This document shows positions 33,286-40,704 of a DNA stretch of 64,000 nucleotides, piece by piece. The stretch is taken from contig NZ_CP045809.1 of NCBI RefSeq assembly GCF_025273675.1, forward strand, positions 4,712,001 through 4,776,000, given 5' to 3'. Source of the stretch: Gordonia pseudamarae (GTDB lineage Bacteria > Actinomycetota > Actinomycetes > Mycobacteriales > Mycobacteriaceae). Made by a program: the position numbers and the translations under genes. The notes beneath the pieces were generated by a model that saw only the letters and a program-made list of their open reading frames with translations, had not been told where the DNA came from and made no database searches. The stretch's first letter is position 1. Every line of letters starts with the position of its first letter.

Positions 33286-34893
33286 CTACCGCTTCATCGG
33301 GAACAGCGGCGCGCGGATCGGCGCCGGAGTGGCCGAGGTGACCGTGGTGCGTCCGGTGCGCAGATATGTGACGACGGCGTTGTCGACGGCTGTGTTCAGA
33401 CGACCGAACTGGCCGTGGTCACCGCCGCCGACGGTGATCAGATGCGCGCCCATCGCCCGCCGCATCGCGAGCGAATCCCGATACGGGGTCTGCGGATCGC
33501 CCGTGCTCTGGATCTGCAGCGGCCGTACCGTGAGCCCCCGGTTGCGCACCGGAACCGGCCTGCCCACCGGCGTGGTGCCGGCGCAGGCGGTACCCGACTT
33601 GTACAGCAGACCCGGCGCTTCGAAGATGTCGCCGACGATGAAGTTCTGCACATACGACGCCGGCCACAGCGTCGGATCGACGGCAGAACGGTTCTCGTTG
33701 CAGACCATCAGTTGCTGCATGTCCGTGGAGGCCGTCATGTCCTTGAGCACCTCGGGTGTGAACACCGTGATCTCACGTTCGGAGGCCAGCAGCTGACCGA
33801 CGATCGACCACATGTTGCGGTCGGGTGCGGCGAGCCGGGTCATCACGAGCAGCTCCGACGTCACCTGAGCCTTACCCGGATTGGTGACGGTCGCCAGGTA
33901 GTTCTCGAACCGGGCGCGGGTGTCGGCGGTCAGGTTCGCACCCCGGACGTACAGTTCGCCGAGCGCCTGCAAGCCCGGTGGCACATCGCCCACCCGCGCC
34001 GGCGGCGCCGACAATGACGGTGGCACACCCGCCTGCTTCTCGATCCGCGCACTCCACGCGCGGTATACGGCGAGCGGTGTGGTGCCCTGATGGTAGGTGC
34101 GGTCGTTGTCGGCGATCCATGCCATCATCTCGTGGACCCGCCGCTTGTAACCGGTGGTCTGCGCGATCAGGATGTCGCTCCACGCCTGTGCCGGATCCAT
34201 CGCCGAATCGAGGATCAGCCGGCCGGTGTGCTTCGGGAACAGGGTGGCGTACGTGGCGAACAGCCACGTCCCGTACGACAGGCCGAACAGACTGAGCTTG
34301 TCGACGCCGAGCGCCCGGCGCACCTGTTCGACGTCGCGGGCGCCCGTCTCGGTGGTCAACGTCCTGTAGTAGCCGGTCTTCTTCTCGTCGCAGCGTTCCC
34401 GGTTGAGCAGGCCCATCTCCGAGATCAGCCGCGACGGATCGGTGATCGCCGCGCAGCGGACCGGGGTGGCGCCGGGCAGCCCGCGCGGCTGCACCGCCAC
34501 CAGGTCCCATTCGTCACGTACCGCCTGTGGCATCGCGAGCTGCGAGAACATGCCGATCGCCGACAATCCGGGGCCGCCCGGGTTGCCCACGAGCACGCCC
34601 CGTTTGCGTCCGGGATCGCGCGCGGCGATGCGGCTGACGGTGAGTTCGATGGTCGGTCCGGCGAGGTTGTCGCCAGAGAGATTGTCATAGGACCGGGGAA
34701 CACGCAGCGTCGCACACTCGGTGCTCGTGGACGCCATGAACGACCTGTCGCAGGCACCCCAGTGGAGCCGGTCCGGTGCGGCCTGCGCCTGCGGTGCCGG
34801 CACCGTCAGCACGGACCCGATGACGGCGAACGATGCGCACACCGCCGCGGGCAGTAGCCGTCGACGGACACGGGCATACCTGTGAGTCGGCAT
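33286..34893 (-). CDS. Secreted alpha/beta hydrolase, TAP/SlpE family
   Basis: 535 residues from ATG 34893; ATG 34908 is five codons earlier. Signal peptide about 1-40: MPTHRYARVRRRLLPAAV then a hydrophobic core and AQAAP. The hydrolase has the oxyanion loop GNPGGPGLSAIGMF, the nucleophile FGLSYGTWLFATYA (GxSxG), and the C-terminal TAP-like domain with QIQSTGDPQTPY (catalytic Asp) and VGGGDHGQFG (His). Family members are exported proteases, peptidases or lipases of actinobacteria; CaeA/Hip1 of M. tuberculosis is related. Exact substrate unknown. Confidence 0.85.
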   Translation of the reverse strand: MPTHRYARVRRRLLPAAVCASFAVIGSVLTVPAPQAQAAPDRLHWGACDRSFMASTSTECATLRVPRSYDNLSGDNLAGPTIELTVSRIAARDPGRKRGVLVGNPGGPGLSAIGMFSQLAMPQAVRDEWDLVAVQPRGLPGATPVRCAAITDPSRLISEMGLLNRERCDEKKTGYYRTLTTETGARDVEQVRRALGVDKLSLFGLSYGTWLFATYATLFPKHTGRLILDSAMDPAQAWSDILIAQTTGYKRRVHEMMAWIADNDRTYHQGTTPLAVYRAWSARIEKQAGVPPSLSAPPARVGDVPPGLQALGELYVRGANLTADTRARFENYLATVTNPGKAQVTSELLVMTRLAAPDRNMWSIVGQLLASEREITVFTPEVLKDMTASTDMQQLMVCNENRSAVDPTLWPASYVQNFIVGDIFEAPGLLYKSGTACAGTTPVGRPVPVRNRGLTVRPLQIQSTGDPQTPYRDSLAMRRAMGAHLITVGGGDHGQFGRLNTAVDNAVVTYLRTGRTTVTSATPAPIRAPLFPMKR

Positions 34894-34998
34894 ACCTATG
34901 CCTACCAAACCATACGGCGCACGTGCCGGACCGATACCGGGTTGTCACTCATCGGCGGTCCCGGAGCCGGGCAACTCAGGCCGGCCCGTCGCGTCCGG

Positions 34999-35610
34999 TC
35001 ATGCCAGTACGCGGCGACCGGACAGTGCGCGGCCGAGGGTGAGTTCGTCGGCGAATTCGAGGTCGCCGCCCATCGGCAGGCCCGAGGCGAGCCTGGTCAC
35101 CGACAGTCCGGGGAAGTCCTTGAGCATCCGCAGCAGGTAGGTGGCGGTCGCCTCGCCCTCGGTGTTGGGATCGGTGGCCACGATCACCTCGGTGACGTCG
35201 ACGCCGTCCGGCTGGTTGGCGAGGCGTGTGAGCAGCTCGCGGATGCGCAGTTGGTCCGGGCCGATCCCCGACAGCGGGTCGAGCGCCCCACCCAGCACGT
35301 GGTAACGCCCACGGAACTCCTTGGTGCGCTCGATGGCATGGACGTCTTTGGGTTCTTCGACGACGCAGATCTTGGTGGCATCGCGCCGGGCGTCGGAGCA
35401 GATGCGGCACAGCCGGTCGGCCGACACGTTGCCGCAGTAGTCGCAGAACGTGACGTCGTCCCGCACCCGGGCCAGGGCGGCGATGAGCCGGTCGATGTCG
35501 GCGTTCTCACCGGCGAGGAGGTGGAAGGCGATCCGCTGGGCGCCCTTGGGTCCGAGGCCGGGCTGCTTGGCCAGTTCGTCGATCAGATCCTGGATCGGGC
35601 CCTCATACAC
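34999..35610 (-). CDS. recR: Recombination protein RecR
   Basis: 203 residues, normal length. Works with RecO/RecF to load RecA at gaps. Helix-hairpin-helix [20 protein letters not shown] (about 13-32), a four-cysteine zinc finger CDYC...CRIC (Cys56, 59, 68, 71), and a Toprim domain (about 78-175) with [12 protein letters not shown] and [14 protein letters not shown]. Ends RRVLA. Starts 6 bases after ybaB; this ybaB-recR order is general in bacteria. Confidence 0.96.
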   Translation of the reverse strand: MYEGPIQDLIDELAKQPGLGPKGAQRIAFHLLAGENADIDRLIAALARVRDDVTFCDYCGNVSADRLCRICSDARRDATKICVVEEPKDVHAIERTKEFRGRYHVLGGALDPLSGIGPDQLRIRELLTRLANQPDGVDVTEVIVATDPNTEGEATATYLLRMLKDFPGLSVTRLASGLPMGGDLEFADELTLGRALSGRRVLA

Positions 35611-35616
35611 CGGTGG

Positions 35617-35985
35617 TCAGCCCAGTCCGGGAAATCCGCCACCGAGCCCACCCGCGAGCGGACCCATCTTGTCCTGGGCGAGCTGATCGCGTTTGCCGGC
35701 CAGATCCTCGAGCGCGCCGAGGACCAGATCCTGCAGGGTCTCCACGTCCGCGGGGTCGACGACCTTGGGGTCGATGGTGACGGAGGTGATCTCGCCGGTA
35801 CCGGTGCCGGTCACCGTGACCAGGCCGTTTCCGGCGGTACCGGTGACCTCGGCGGCAGCGATCTCGTTCTGGGCGGCCAACAGCTGGGCCTGCATCTGCT
35901 GGGCCTGCGCGAGCAGCCCGGCCATCGGGTTCTCGCCGCCGGCACCGCCGCCGAAGATCGCGCTGGGATCAAAAGATTGACTCAC
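35617..35985 (-). CDS. ybaB: YbaB/EbfC nucleoid-associated protein
   Basis: 122 residues from GTG 35985 ([14 protein letters not shown]). A small DNA-binding dimer. The helical arm [23 protein letters not shown] is followed by [17 protein letters not shown], the conserved YbaB core, and [23 protein letters not shown] Gly-rich tail follows. The start overlaps the stop of the 113-residue gene upstream by 4 bases; recR follows at once. Confidence 0.93.
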   Translation of the reverse strand: MSQSFDPSAIFGGGAGGENPMAGLLAQAQQMQAQLLAAQNEIAAAEVTGTAGNGLVTVTGTGTGEITSVTIDPKVVDPADVETLQDLVLGALEDLAGKRDQLAQDKMGPLAGGLGGGFPGLG

Positions 35986-36323
35986 ACCGACCAGGGTAGA
36001 CGAGGCACCCCGGCCAGCAACCGCCCGACATGCGAAGACAACTCGGCGACGGTCCCGTCGGCGGCGGTGACCTCGAAGGACAGCAGGTTGTCGCCGAACA
36101 GCCGGCCGCCTTGTGATGTCAACGCGAACTCGAATGTGGTGTTGCGGGCGCGCCACGCGGTGATGGCGCCGTACACCGGTGCCGACGCACCGGTGGTGAC
36201 GCAGTATTCGCCGTCGGGCAGGTCACGCTGGATCTGGAAGCAGGCACCGGACTCGTCGTCGATGAACACAACGGCCTCGCACGCCAGGTCGGTGTGGTTC
36301 TCGTACGAGGCGTGGATGCTCAT
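35982..36323 (-). CDS. Hypothetical 113-residue protein, faint Imm10 resemblance
   Basis: 113 residues, translationally coupled on both sides: ATGA with the pseudouridine synthase gene upstream and GTGA with ybaB downstream. No signal or membrane segment. The beta-rich sequence with [18 protein letters not shown] and VYGAITAWR faintly resembles Imm10 immunity proteins (FQR...YCVST...YGGV), but no toxin is adjacent and the resemblance is from memory. Otherwise unrecognised. The coupling suggests a housekeeping role within the recR operon. Confidence 0.6.
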   Translation of the reverse strand: MSIHASYENHTDLACEAVVFIDDESGACFQIQRDLPDGEYCVTTGASAPVYGAITAWRARNTTFEFALTSQGGRLFGDNLLSFEVTAADGTVAELSSHVGRLLAGVPRLPWSV

Positions 36324-37294
36324 CGGGCGGCCCCGTTCAGGTGCAGTGCGCTGATGAATTCCCGGCGCTCGCCGGTCAGCGGGTCGTCGAAGGCCAGCGA
36401 CGACGCCAGCAGCCGCAGCGGCCGGGTGAAGTCGCCGTCGTCGGGGAGCCGGGCCAGGTCGGGGCGCACATCCGGGTACAGCGGGTCGTCGATGATGGGC
36501 ACCCCGAGCAACGCCATGTGCAGCCGCAACTGGTGGGTGCGACCGGTATGTGGGACCAGGCGGTACAGGCCGGTATCGGTACCGGTATCGGTGCCGGGAC
36601 CGGGACCGGGACCGAGGAGAGTGATCTCACTGACGGCGTTGATCTCGCCGTCGGCGACGAGTGCGCGCAGGTCACCGGCGGTCTTCTCGATCCGGTTGCG
36701 GACGGTGACGGTGTCGGCGAGCCCCGATCGCGCCGGGGCGAGCGCCCGATACTCCTTGACGGCGCGGCGTTGGGCGAAGATCGACTGGTATGCGGCCCGC
36801 ACCTGCGGGTGCAGCGTGAACAGCAGCACCCCGGCGGTCAGCCGGTCCAGCCGGTGTGCGGGTGCGATCTCATCGACGCCGAGGTCGCGGCGCAGCCGTA
36901 CCAGCGCCGACTGCACGACGTGCCGGCCGCGCGGCATCGTAGCCAGAAAGTGCGGTTTGTCGACGACGACGATGTTGTCGTCCCGGTACAGGATCGGCAG
37001 GTCGAACGGGATCGGCGGTTCGTCGGGCAGGTCCCGGTACAGGAAGATCGTGGAGTTGCGGCGCACCGGATGTTCCAGGGCGAGCATCCGGCCGTCGATG
37101 TCGACGATCTCACCCGCGCGGGCGCGGTCCTCCAGCGCTCCCGCGCCGAGCCCGGCCAGCGACGGTGCGGCCGACAGCACCTCACCGACGCTGCACCCGT
37201 CCGCCCGCACCACCACGCGCGTCGCATCGACGCCGTCGCGCGGTGGCAGCGGTGACGGTCGGGTTCTGCGGCTCATGCCCCGGCCTCGCCGCAC
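36320..37294 (-). CDS. RluA-family RNA pseudouridine synthase
   Basis: 324 residues from ATG 37294; ATG 37276 is an alternative. The catalytic motif is APAHRLDRLTAGVLLFT (about 152-168) with Asp in HRLDR. Before it LPILYRDDNIVVVDKPHFL, and later RTHQLRLHMALLGVPIIDDPLYP, all RluA-type. An insert GPGPGPGTDTGTDTG (about 237-251) comes from a short ggtatcggtaccg-type repeat and is probably a surface loop. Modifies uridine in rRNA or tRNA. Member of a five-gene overlapping operon ending in recR. Confidence 0.9.
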   Translation of the reverse strand: MRRGRGMSRRTRPSPLPPRDGVDATRVVVRADGCSVGEVLSAAPSLAGLGAGALEDRARAGEIVDIDGRMLALEHPVRRNSTIFLYRDLPDEPPIPFDLPILYRDDNIVVVDKPHFLATMPRGRHVVQSALVRLRRDLGVDEIAPAHRLDRLTAGVLLFTLHPQVRAAYQSIFAQRRAVKEYRALAPARSGLADTVTVRNRIEKTAGDLRALVADGEINAVSEITLLGPGPGPGTDTGTDTGLYRLVPHTGRTHQLRLHMALLGVPIIDDPLYPDVRPDLARLPDDGDFTRPLRLLASSLAFDDPLTGERREFISALHLNGAAR

Positions 37295-37295
37295 A

Positions 37296-37757
37296 TCACT
37301 CGACGCGCGCTTTGAGATTGGCCAGCAGCACCGCCTGGATCCGATTCAGGCCCTTGGGGGCGAAGGTCTTCTCGAAGAAGCCGCCGATACCGCCGGCACC
37401 GGTCCACGATGTGGTGGTGGTCACCGTCGACCCGCTGCCCGAGGCCTTGACCGTGTAGGTGGTGACCATCGACGAGTTGGCGTCGGTCTCGGTGATGGTG
37501 CCGGGGGTGACCGTGACGGTGGCCTTCACGTCGCGCTGACGCTTGGAGGTAGCCTGCAGGATCCAGTGGACGACGGTGCCGTCCCCCGGCAATCCCCCGT
37601 CGCTTCGCTCGCCCTGTCCTGCCGAAAGCACCTGGTAATCGCGGTACTGCTCGGGCAGGATCGCCGGGCGGGTCTCGGTGTAGTCGGCGAGGGCGGCGAG
37701 CACCGCATCGGGTGCGGCGGCGATGTCGATGGACTGTGTTGCGGAAACCTGACCCAT
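37296..37757 (-). CDS. SRPBCC-family protein with a repeat-derived in-frame insertion
   Basis: 153 residues. Lipid-binding START/SRPBCC fold: MGQVSATQSIDIAAAPDAVLAALADYTE at the start (in the family form IDIAAAPDAVLAALADY), HWILQATSKRQRDVKATVTV and SWTGAGGIGGFFEKTFAPKGL near the end. An orthologue of the M. tuberculosis Rv3718c group from position and pattern. Between residues about 49 and 58 is GERSDGGLPG, coded by a copy of the 27-bp repeat that also ends cntM; family members lack it. First gene of the operon with rluA-type, 113-aa, ybaB and recR genes. Confidence 0.82.
   Translation of the reverse strand: MGQVSATQSIDIAAAPDAVLAALADYTETRPAILPEQYRDYQVLSAGQGERSDGGLPGDGTVVHWILQATSKRQRDVKATVTVTPGTITETDANSSMVTTYTVKASGSGSTVTTTTSWTGAGGIGGFFEKTFAPKGLNRIQAVLLANLKARVE
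37589..37615. repeat. Single copy of the 27-bp repeat inside a coding sequence
   Basis: aatcccccgtcgcttcgctc (37591-37610) followed by gcc matches the reverse complement of the tandem unit at 18674-18798 at 22 of 23 positions. It adds about nine codons in frame to the SRPBCC gene. Confidence 0.8.
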
Positions 37758-37923
37758 ACCGATGGGCTCCTTCGTGTGAGACGCTGCTGCGTTCTGTGCG
37801 GTTGTGTGCTGTGCGGTCGCGTTCTGTGCGGTTGCGCGGTGCGATGACGTTTTCGCGGTGAAGTCCCGGATTGGCGGCGTGGCTTGATTGGCAGCCTTCT
37901 GGCTTCCGTCCTAGGCTAGCCAA

Positions 37924-39342
37924 GTGGTGTCTGTGAAGCGGGAGATGGGGCCAGAGGCGTTCGCTGAGGGTGTCGGAGCCCTCCTCGCGAGCTATCGGGC
38001 CATCCCGCCGGGCGCAACAGTCCGTCTTGCCAAGAAGACATCGAACCTTTTCCGCAAACGCGCCGAAAACCCCCATCCCGGCCTTGACGTTTCGGGACTG
38101 GGCGGGGTGATCTCGGTCGATCCGGCCGCGCGCACCGCCGACGTGGCCGGCATGTGCACCTACGAGGAACTGGTCGCCGTCACCCTCCGCTACGGGTTGG
38201 CACCGAAAGTGGTGCCCCAGCTCAAGACCATCACCCTCGGCGGCGCGGTCACCGGACTCGGCATCGAGTCGACGTCGTTCCGCAACGGCCTGCCGCACGA
38301 ATCGGTCATCGAGATCGACGTGCTCACCGGCAGCGGTGACATCATCACCGCGTCCCCCACCAACGAACACTCCGATCTGTTCTACGGTTTCCCTAATTCC
38401 TATGGCACGTTGGGCTATTCGGTCCGTCTGCGGATCGAGCTGGAATCGGTGGCGCCGTTCGTGGTGTTGCGGCATCTCCGCTTCGGCAGCATCGCCGAGT
38501 TACAGACCACCATGGACCGGATCGTCACCGACGGCAGCCACGACGGCGACCGCGTCGACTACCTCGACGGGGTGGTGTTCAGCGCAGACGAGTCGTATCT
38601 GACGCTGGGACGCCAGAGCGACGAGGCCGGTCCGGTCAGCGACTACACCGGCATGGACATCTACTATCGGTCGATCCAGGAGCGCGACACCGACCGGCTC
38701 ACCATCGCGGACTATCTGTGGCGGTGGGACACCGACTGGTTCTGGTGTTCGCGCGCCTTCGGCGCCCAGCACCCCACGGTGCGCAAGTGGTGGCCGAAAC
38801 GACTGCTGCGCAGCAGTTTCTACTGGAAGCTGATCGCCTACGACCACCGCTGGAACATCGGCGACAAGCTCAACGCCCGCAAGGGCCTGCCCCCGAGCGA
38901 ACGGGTGGTCCAGGACATCGAGGTTCCCATCGAGAACACCGCGGCCTACGTCGGGTGGTTCCTGGAGAACGTCCCCATCGAACCTGTCTGGCTGTGCCCG
39001 TTGCGGTTGCGTTCGGACTCGATCCCCGCCACCGGACAGGCGGACGCGGGCCGGCACCGACCCTGGCCGCTGTACCCCCTGGAACCGGGCCGGACGTATG
39101 TGAATGTCGGTTTCTGGTCGGGGGTGCCGGTGACGCCCGGAGACCCGGGGTTCACCAACAAGCTCATCGAACGCAAGGTGTCCGAACTCGACGGCCACAA
39201 GTCGTTGTATTCCGAGTCGTTCTACGATCGTGCCGAGTTCGACGAGTTATACGGTGGGGAGAACTATCAGCTCCTCAAGAAGCGGTACGACCCGGACGGC
39301 CGGCTGCTTGACCTCTACGCGAAGGCGGTGCAGCGACAGTGA
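37924..39342 (+). CDS. bfaA: FAD-binding oxidoreductase of 10-methyl fatty acid synthesis
   Basis: 472 residues. FAD_binding_4 domain of the DHCR24 type: LGGVISVDPAARTADVAGMCTYEEL (about 59-83; core VDPAARTADVAG), then VPQLKTITLGGAVTGLGIESTSF, the FAD-contacting segment, and GFPNSYGTLGYSVRL. It reduces the 10-methylene intermediate made by the next gene's product, yielding 10-methylstearic (tuberculostearic) acid. The pair is known as bfaA-bfaB or tmsA-tmsB. The next gene starts at GTG 39339 inside its stop, so they are translated together. Confidence 0.85.
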   Translation: MVSVKREMGPEAFAEGVGALLASYRAIPPGATVRLAKKTSNLFRKRAENPHPGLDVSGLGGVISVDPAARTADVAGMCTYEELVAVTLRYGLAPKVVPQLKTITLGGAVTGLGIESTSFRNGLPHESVIEIDVLTGSGDIITASPTNEHSDLFYGFPNSYGTLGYSVRLRIELESVAPFVVLRHLRFGSIAELQTTMDRIVTDGSHDGDRVDYLDGVVFSADESYLTLGRQSDEAGPVSDYTGMDIYYRSIQERDTDRLTIADYLWRWDTDWFWCSRAFGAQHPTVRKWWPKRLLRSSFYWKLIAYDHRWNIGDKLNARKGLPPSERVVQDIEVPIENTAAYVGWFLENVPIEPVWLCPLRLRSDSIPATGQADAGRHRPWPLYPLEPGRTYVNVGFWSGVPVTPGDPGFTNKLIERKVSELDGHKSLYSESFYDRAEFDELYGGENYQLLKKRYDPDGRLLDLYAKAVQRQ

Positions 39343-40661
39343 CCACGTTCAGAGAACAATCGACACGCTCGCAGGAGGACGGGGCGGGCAAGCTCACCCT
39401 GGCCGAGATCTTCGAGACGATGATGGGTGGCGATCTGTCGATCCGGATCACCGCCTACGACGGCAGTTCCGCGGGCCCCGCCGATGCCGAGTTCGGCCTC
39501 GACCTACTGACCCCGCGCGGCACGACATACCTGGTGACCGCCCCCGGTGATCTGGGTCTGGCCCGCGCCTACATATCCGGCGACCTGAAGCTGATCGGCG
39601 CCCACCCCGGCGACCCGTATCCCGCGCTGAAGGCGCTGGCCGGTGATCTCAAGTTCAACAAGCCCTCGCCGCTGCAACTGGCGAACGTGGCGCGCTCGCT
39701 CGGCATCGAACACTTCAAACCGATCGCCCCGCCGCCGCAGGAGGCGGTGCCACGCTGGCGGCGCTTCGCCGAAGGTCTGCGTCACTCGAAAACCCGTGAT
39801 GCCGAAGCCATCTCATACCACTACGACGTGTCCAACACCTTCTACGAGTGGGTGCTCGGTCCGTCGATGACGTACACGTGCGCGGTCTACCCCGACCGGG
39901 ACGCCTCGCTGGAAACCGCCCAGGACAACAAGTACCGGCTGATCTTCGAGAAGCTGCGCCTCAAGCCTGGCGATCGGTTGCTCGACATCGGTTGCGGCTG
40001 GGGCGGAATGGTGCGATACGCGGCCCGGCAGGGGGTACACGCGATCGGCGCGACGCTGTCCGCCGAGCAGGCGGAGTGGGCACAGCAGGCGATCATCGAC
40101 GAAGGTCTCGGTGAGTTCGCCGAGGTGCGGCACAGCGACTACCGCGACGTGACCGAAAGCGGATTCGACGCGGTGTCCTCGATCGGCCTGACCGAACACA
40201 TCGGCGTGAGCAACTACCCGGCGTACTTCGGATTCATGCGCGACAAGCTGCGGCCGGGCGGAATGTTGCTGAACCACTGCATCACCCGACCGGACAACCC
40301 GAACCGCAACCGGGCGGGCACCTTCATCGACCGGTACGTGTTCCCTGACGGCGAGCTGACGGGGTCGGGCAAGATCATCTCCAAGATCCAGGACATCGGG
40401 GGCTTGGAGGTGGTCCACGAGGAGAACCTGCGCGAGCACTATGCGATGACGCTGCGCGACTGGAACATCAACCTCGTCGACCGCTGGAACGAGGCCGTCG
40501 CCGAGGTCGGCGACGGCACCGCCCGCCTGTGGGGCCTGTACATGGCCGGGTGCCGGATCGGCTTCGACCGCAACATCGTTCAGCTCCACCACGTACTCGC
40601 CACCAAACTCGACGCACAGGGCAACAACCAGGTCCCCCTGCGGCCGTGGTGGCAGGCGTAG
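39339..40661 (+). CDS. bfaB: Fatty-acid 10-methylene transferase (CFA-synthase family)
   Basis: 440 residues from GTG 39339. SAM-dependent methyltransferase of the cyclopropane fatty acid synthase family. SAM motif LLDIGCGWGGMVRYA (about 214-228), with EAISYHYDVSNTFYEWVLG before it and FDAVSSIGLTEHIG (the active-site Glu-His) after it. The N-terminal 110 residues are the lipid-binding domain. Adds a methylene to oleoyl phospholipid chains at C10; the FAD partner reduces it. Convergent with dnaX, 43 bases between. Confidence 0.88.
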   Translation: MTTFREQSTRSQEDGAGKLTLAEIFETMMGGDLSIRITAYDGSSAGPADAEFGLDLLTPRGTTYLVTAPGDLGLARAYISGDLKLIGAHPGDPYPALKALAGDLKFNKPSPLQLANVARSLGIEHFKPIAPPPQEAVPRWRRFAEGLRHSKTRDAEAISYHYDVSNTFYEWVLGPSMTYTCAVYPDRDASLETAQDNKYRLIFEKLRLKPGDRLLDIGCGWGGMVRYAARQGVHAIGATLSAEQAEWAQQAIIDEGLGEFAEVRHSDYRDVTESGFDAVSSIGLTEHIGVSNYPAYFGFMRDKLRPGGMLLNHCITRPDNPNRNRAGTFIDRYVFPDGELTGSGKIISKIQDIGGLEVVHEENLREHYAMTLRDWNINLVDRWNEAVAEVGDGTARLWGLYMAGCRIGFDRNIVQLHHVLATKLDAQGNNQVPLRPWWQA

Positions 40662-40704
40662 CCACGCCCGCACCGACCGCGGCGCGAGGGCCTGCCGCGA
40701 ACCA

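Noticed and set aside
37796..37846. Repeated ttctgtgcggtt motif upstream of the SRPBCC gene
   Set aside because: Three short degenerate copies with no clear unit or function; noted only as low-complexity DNA.
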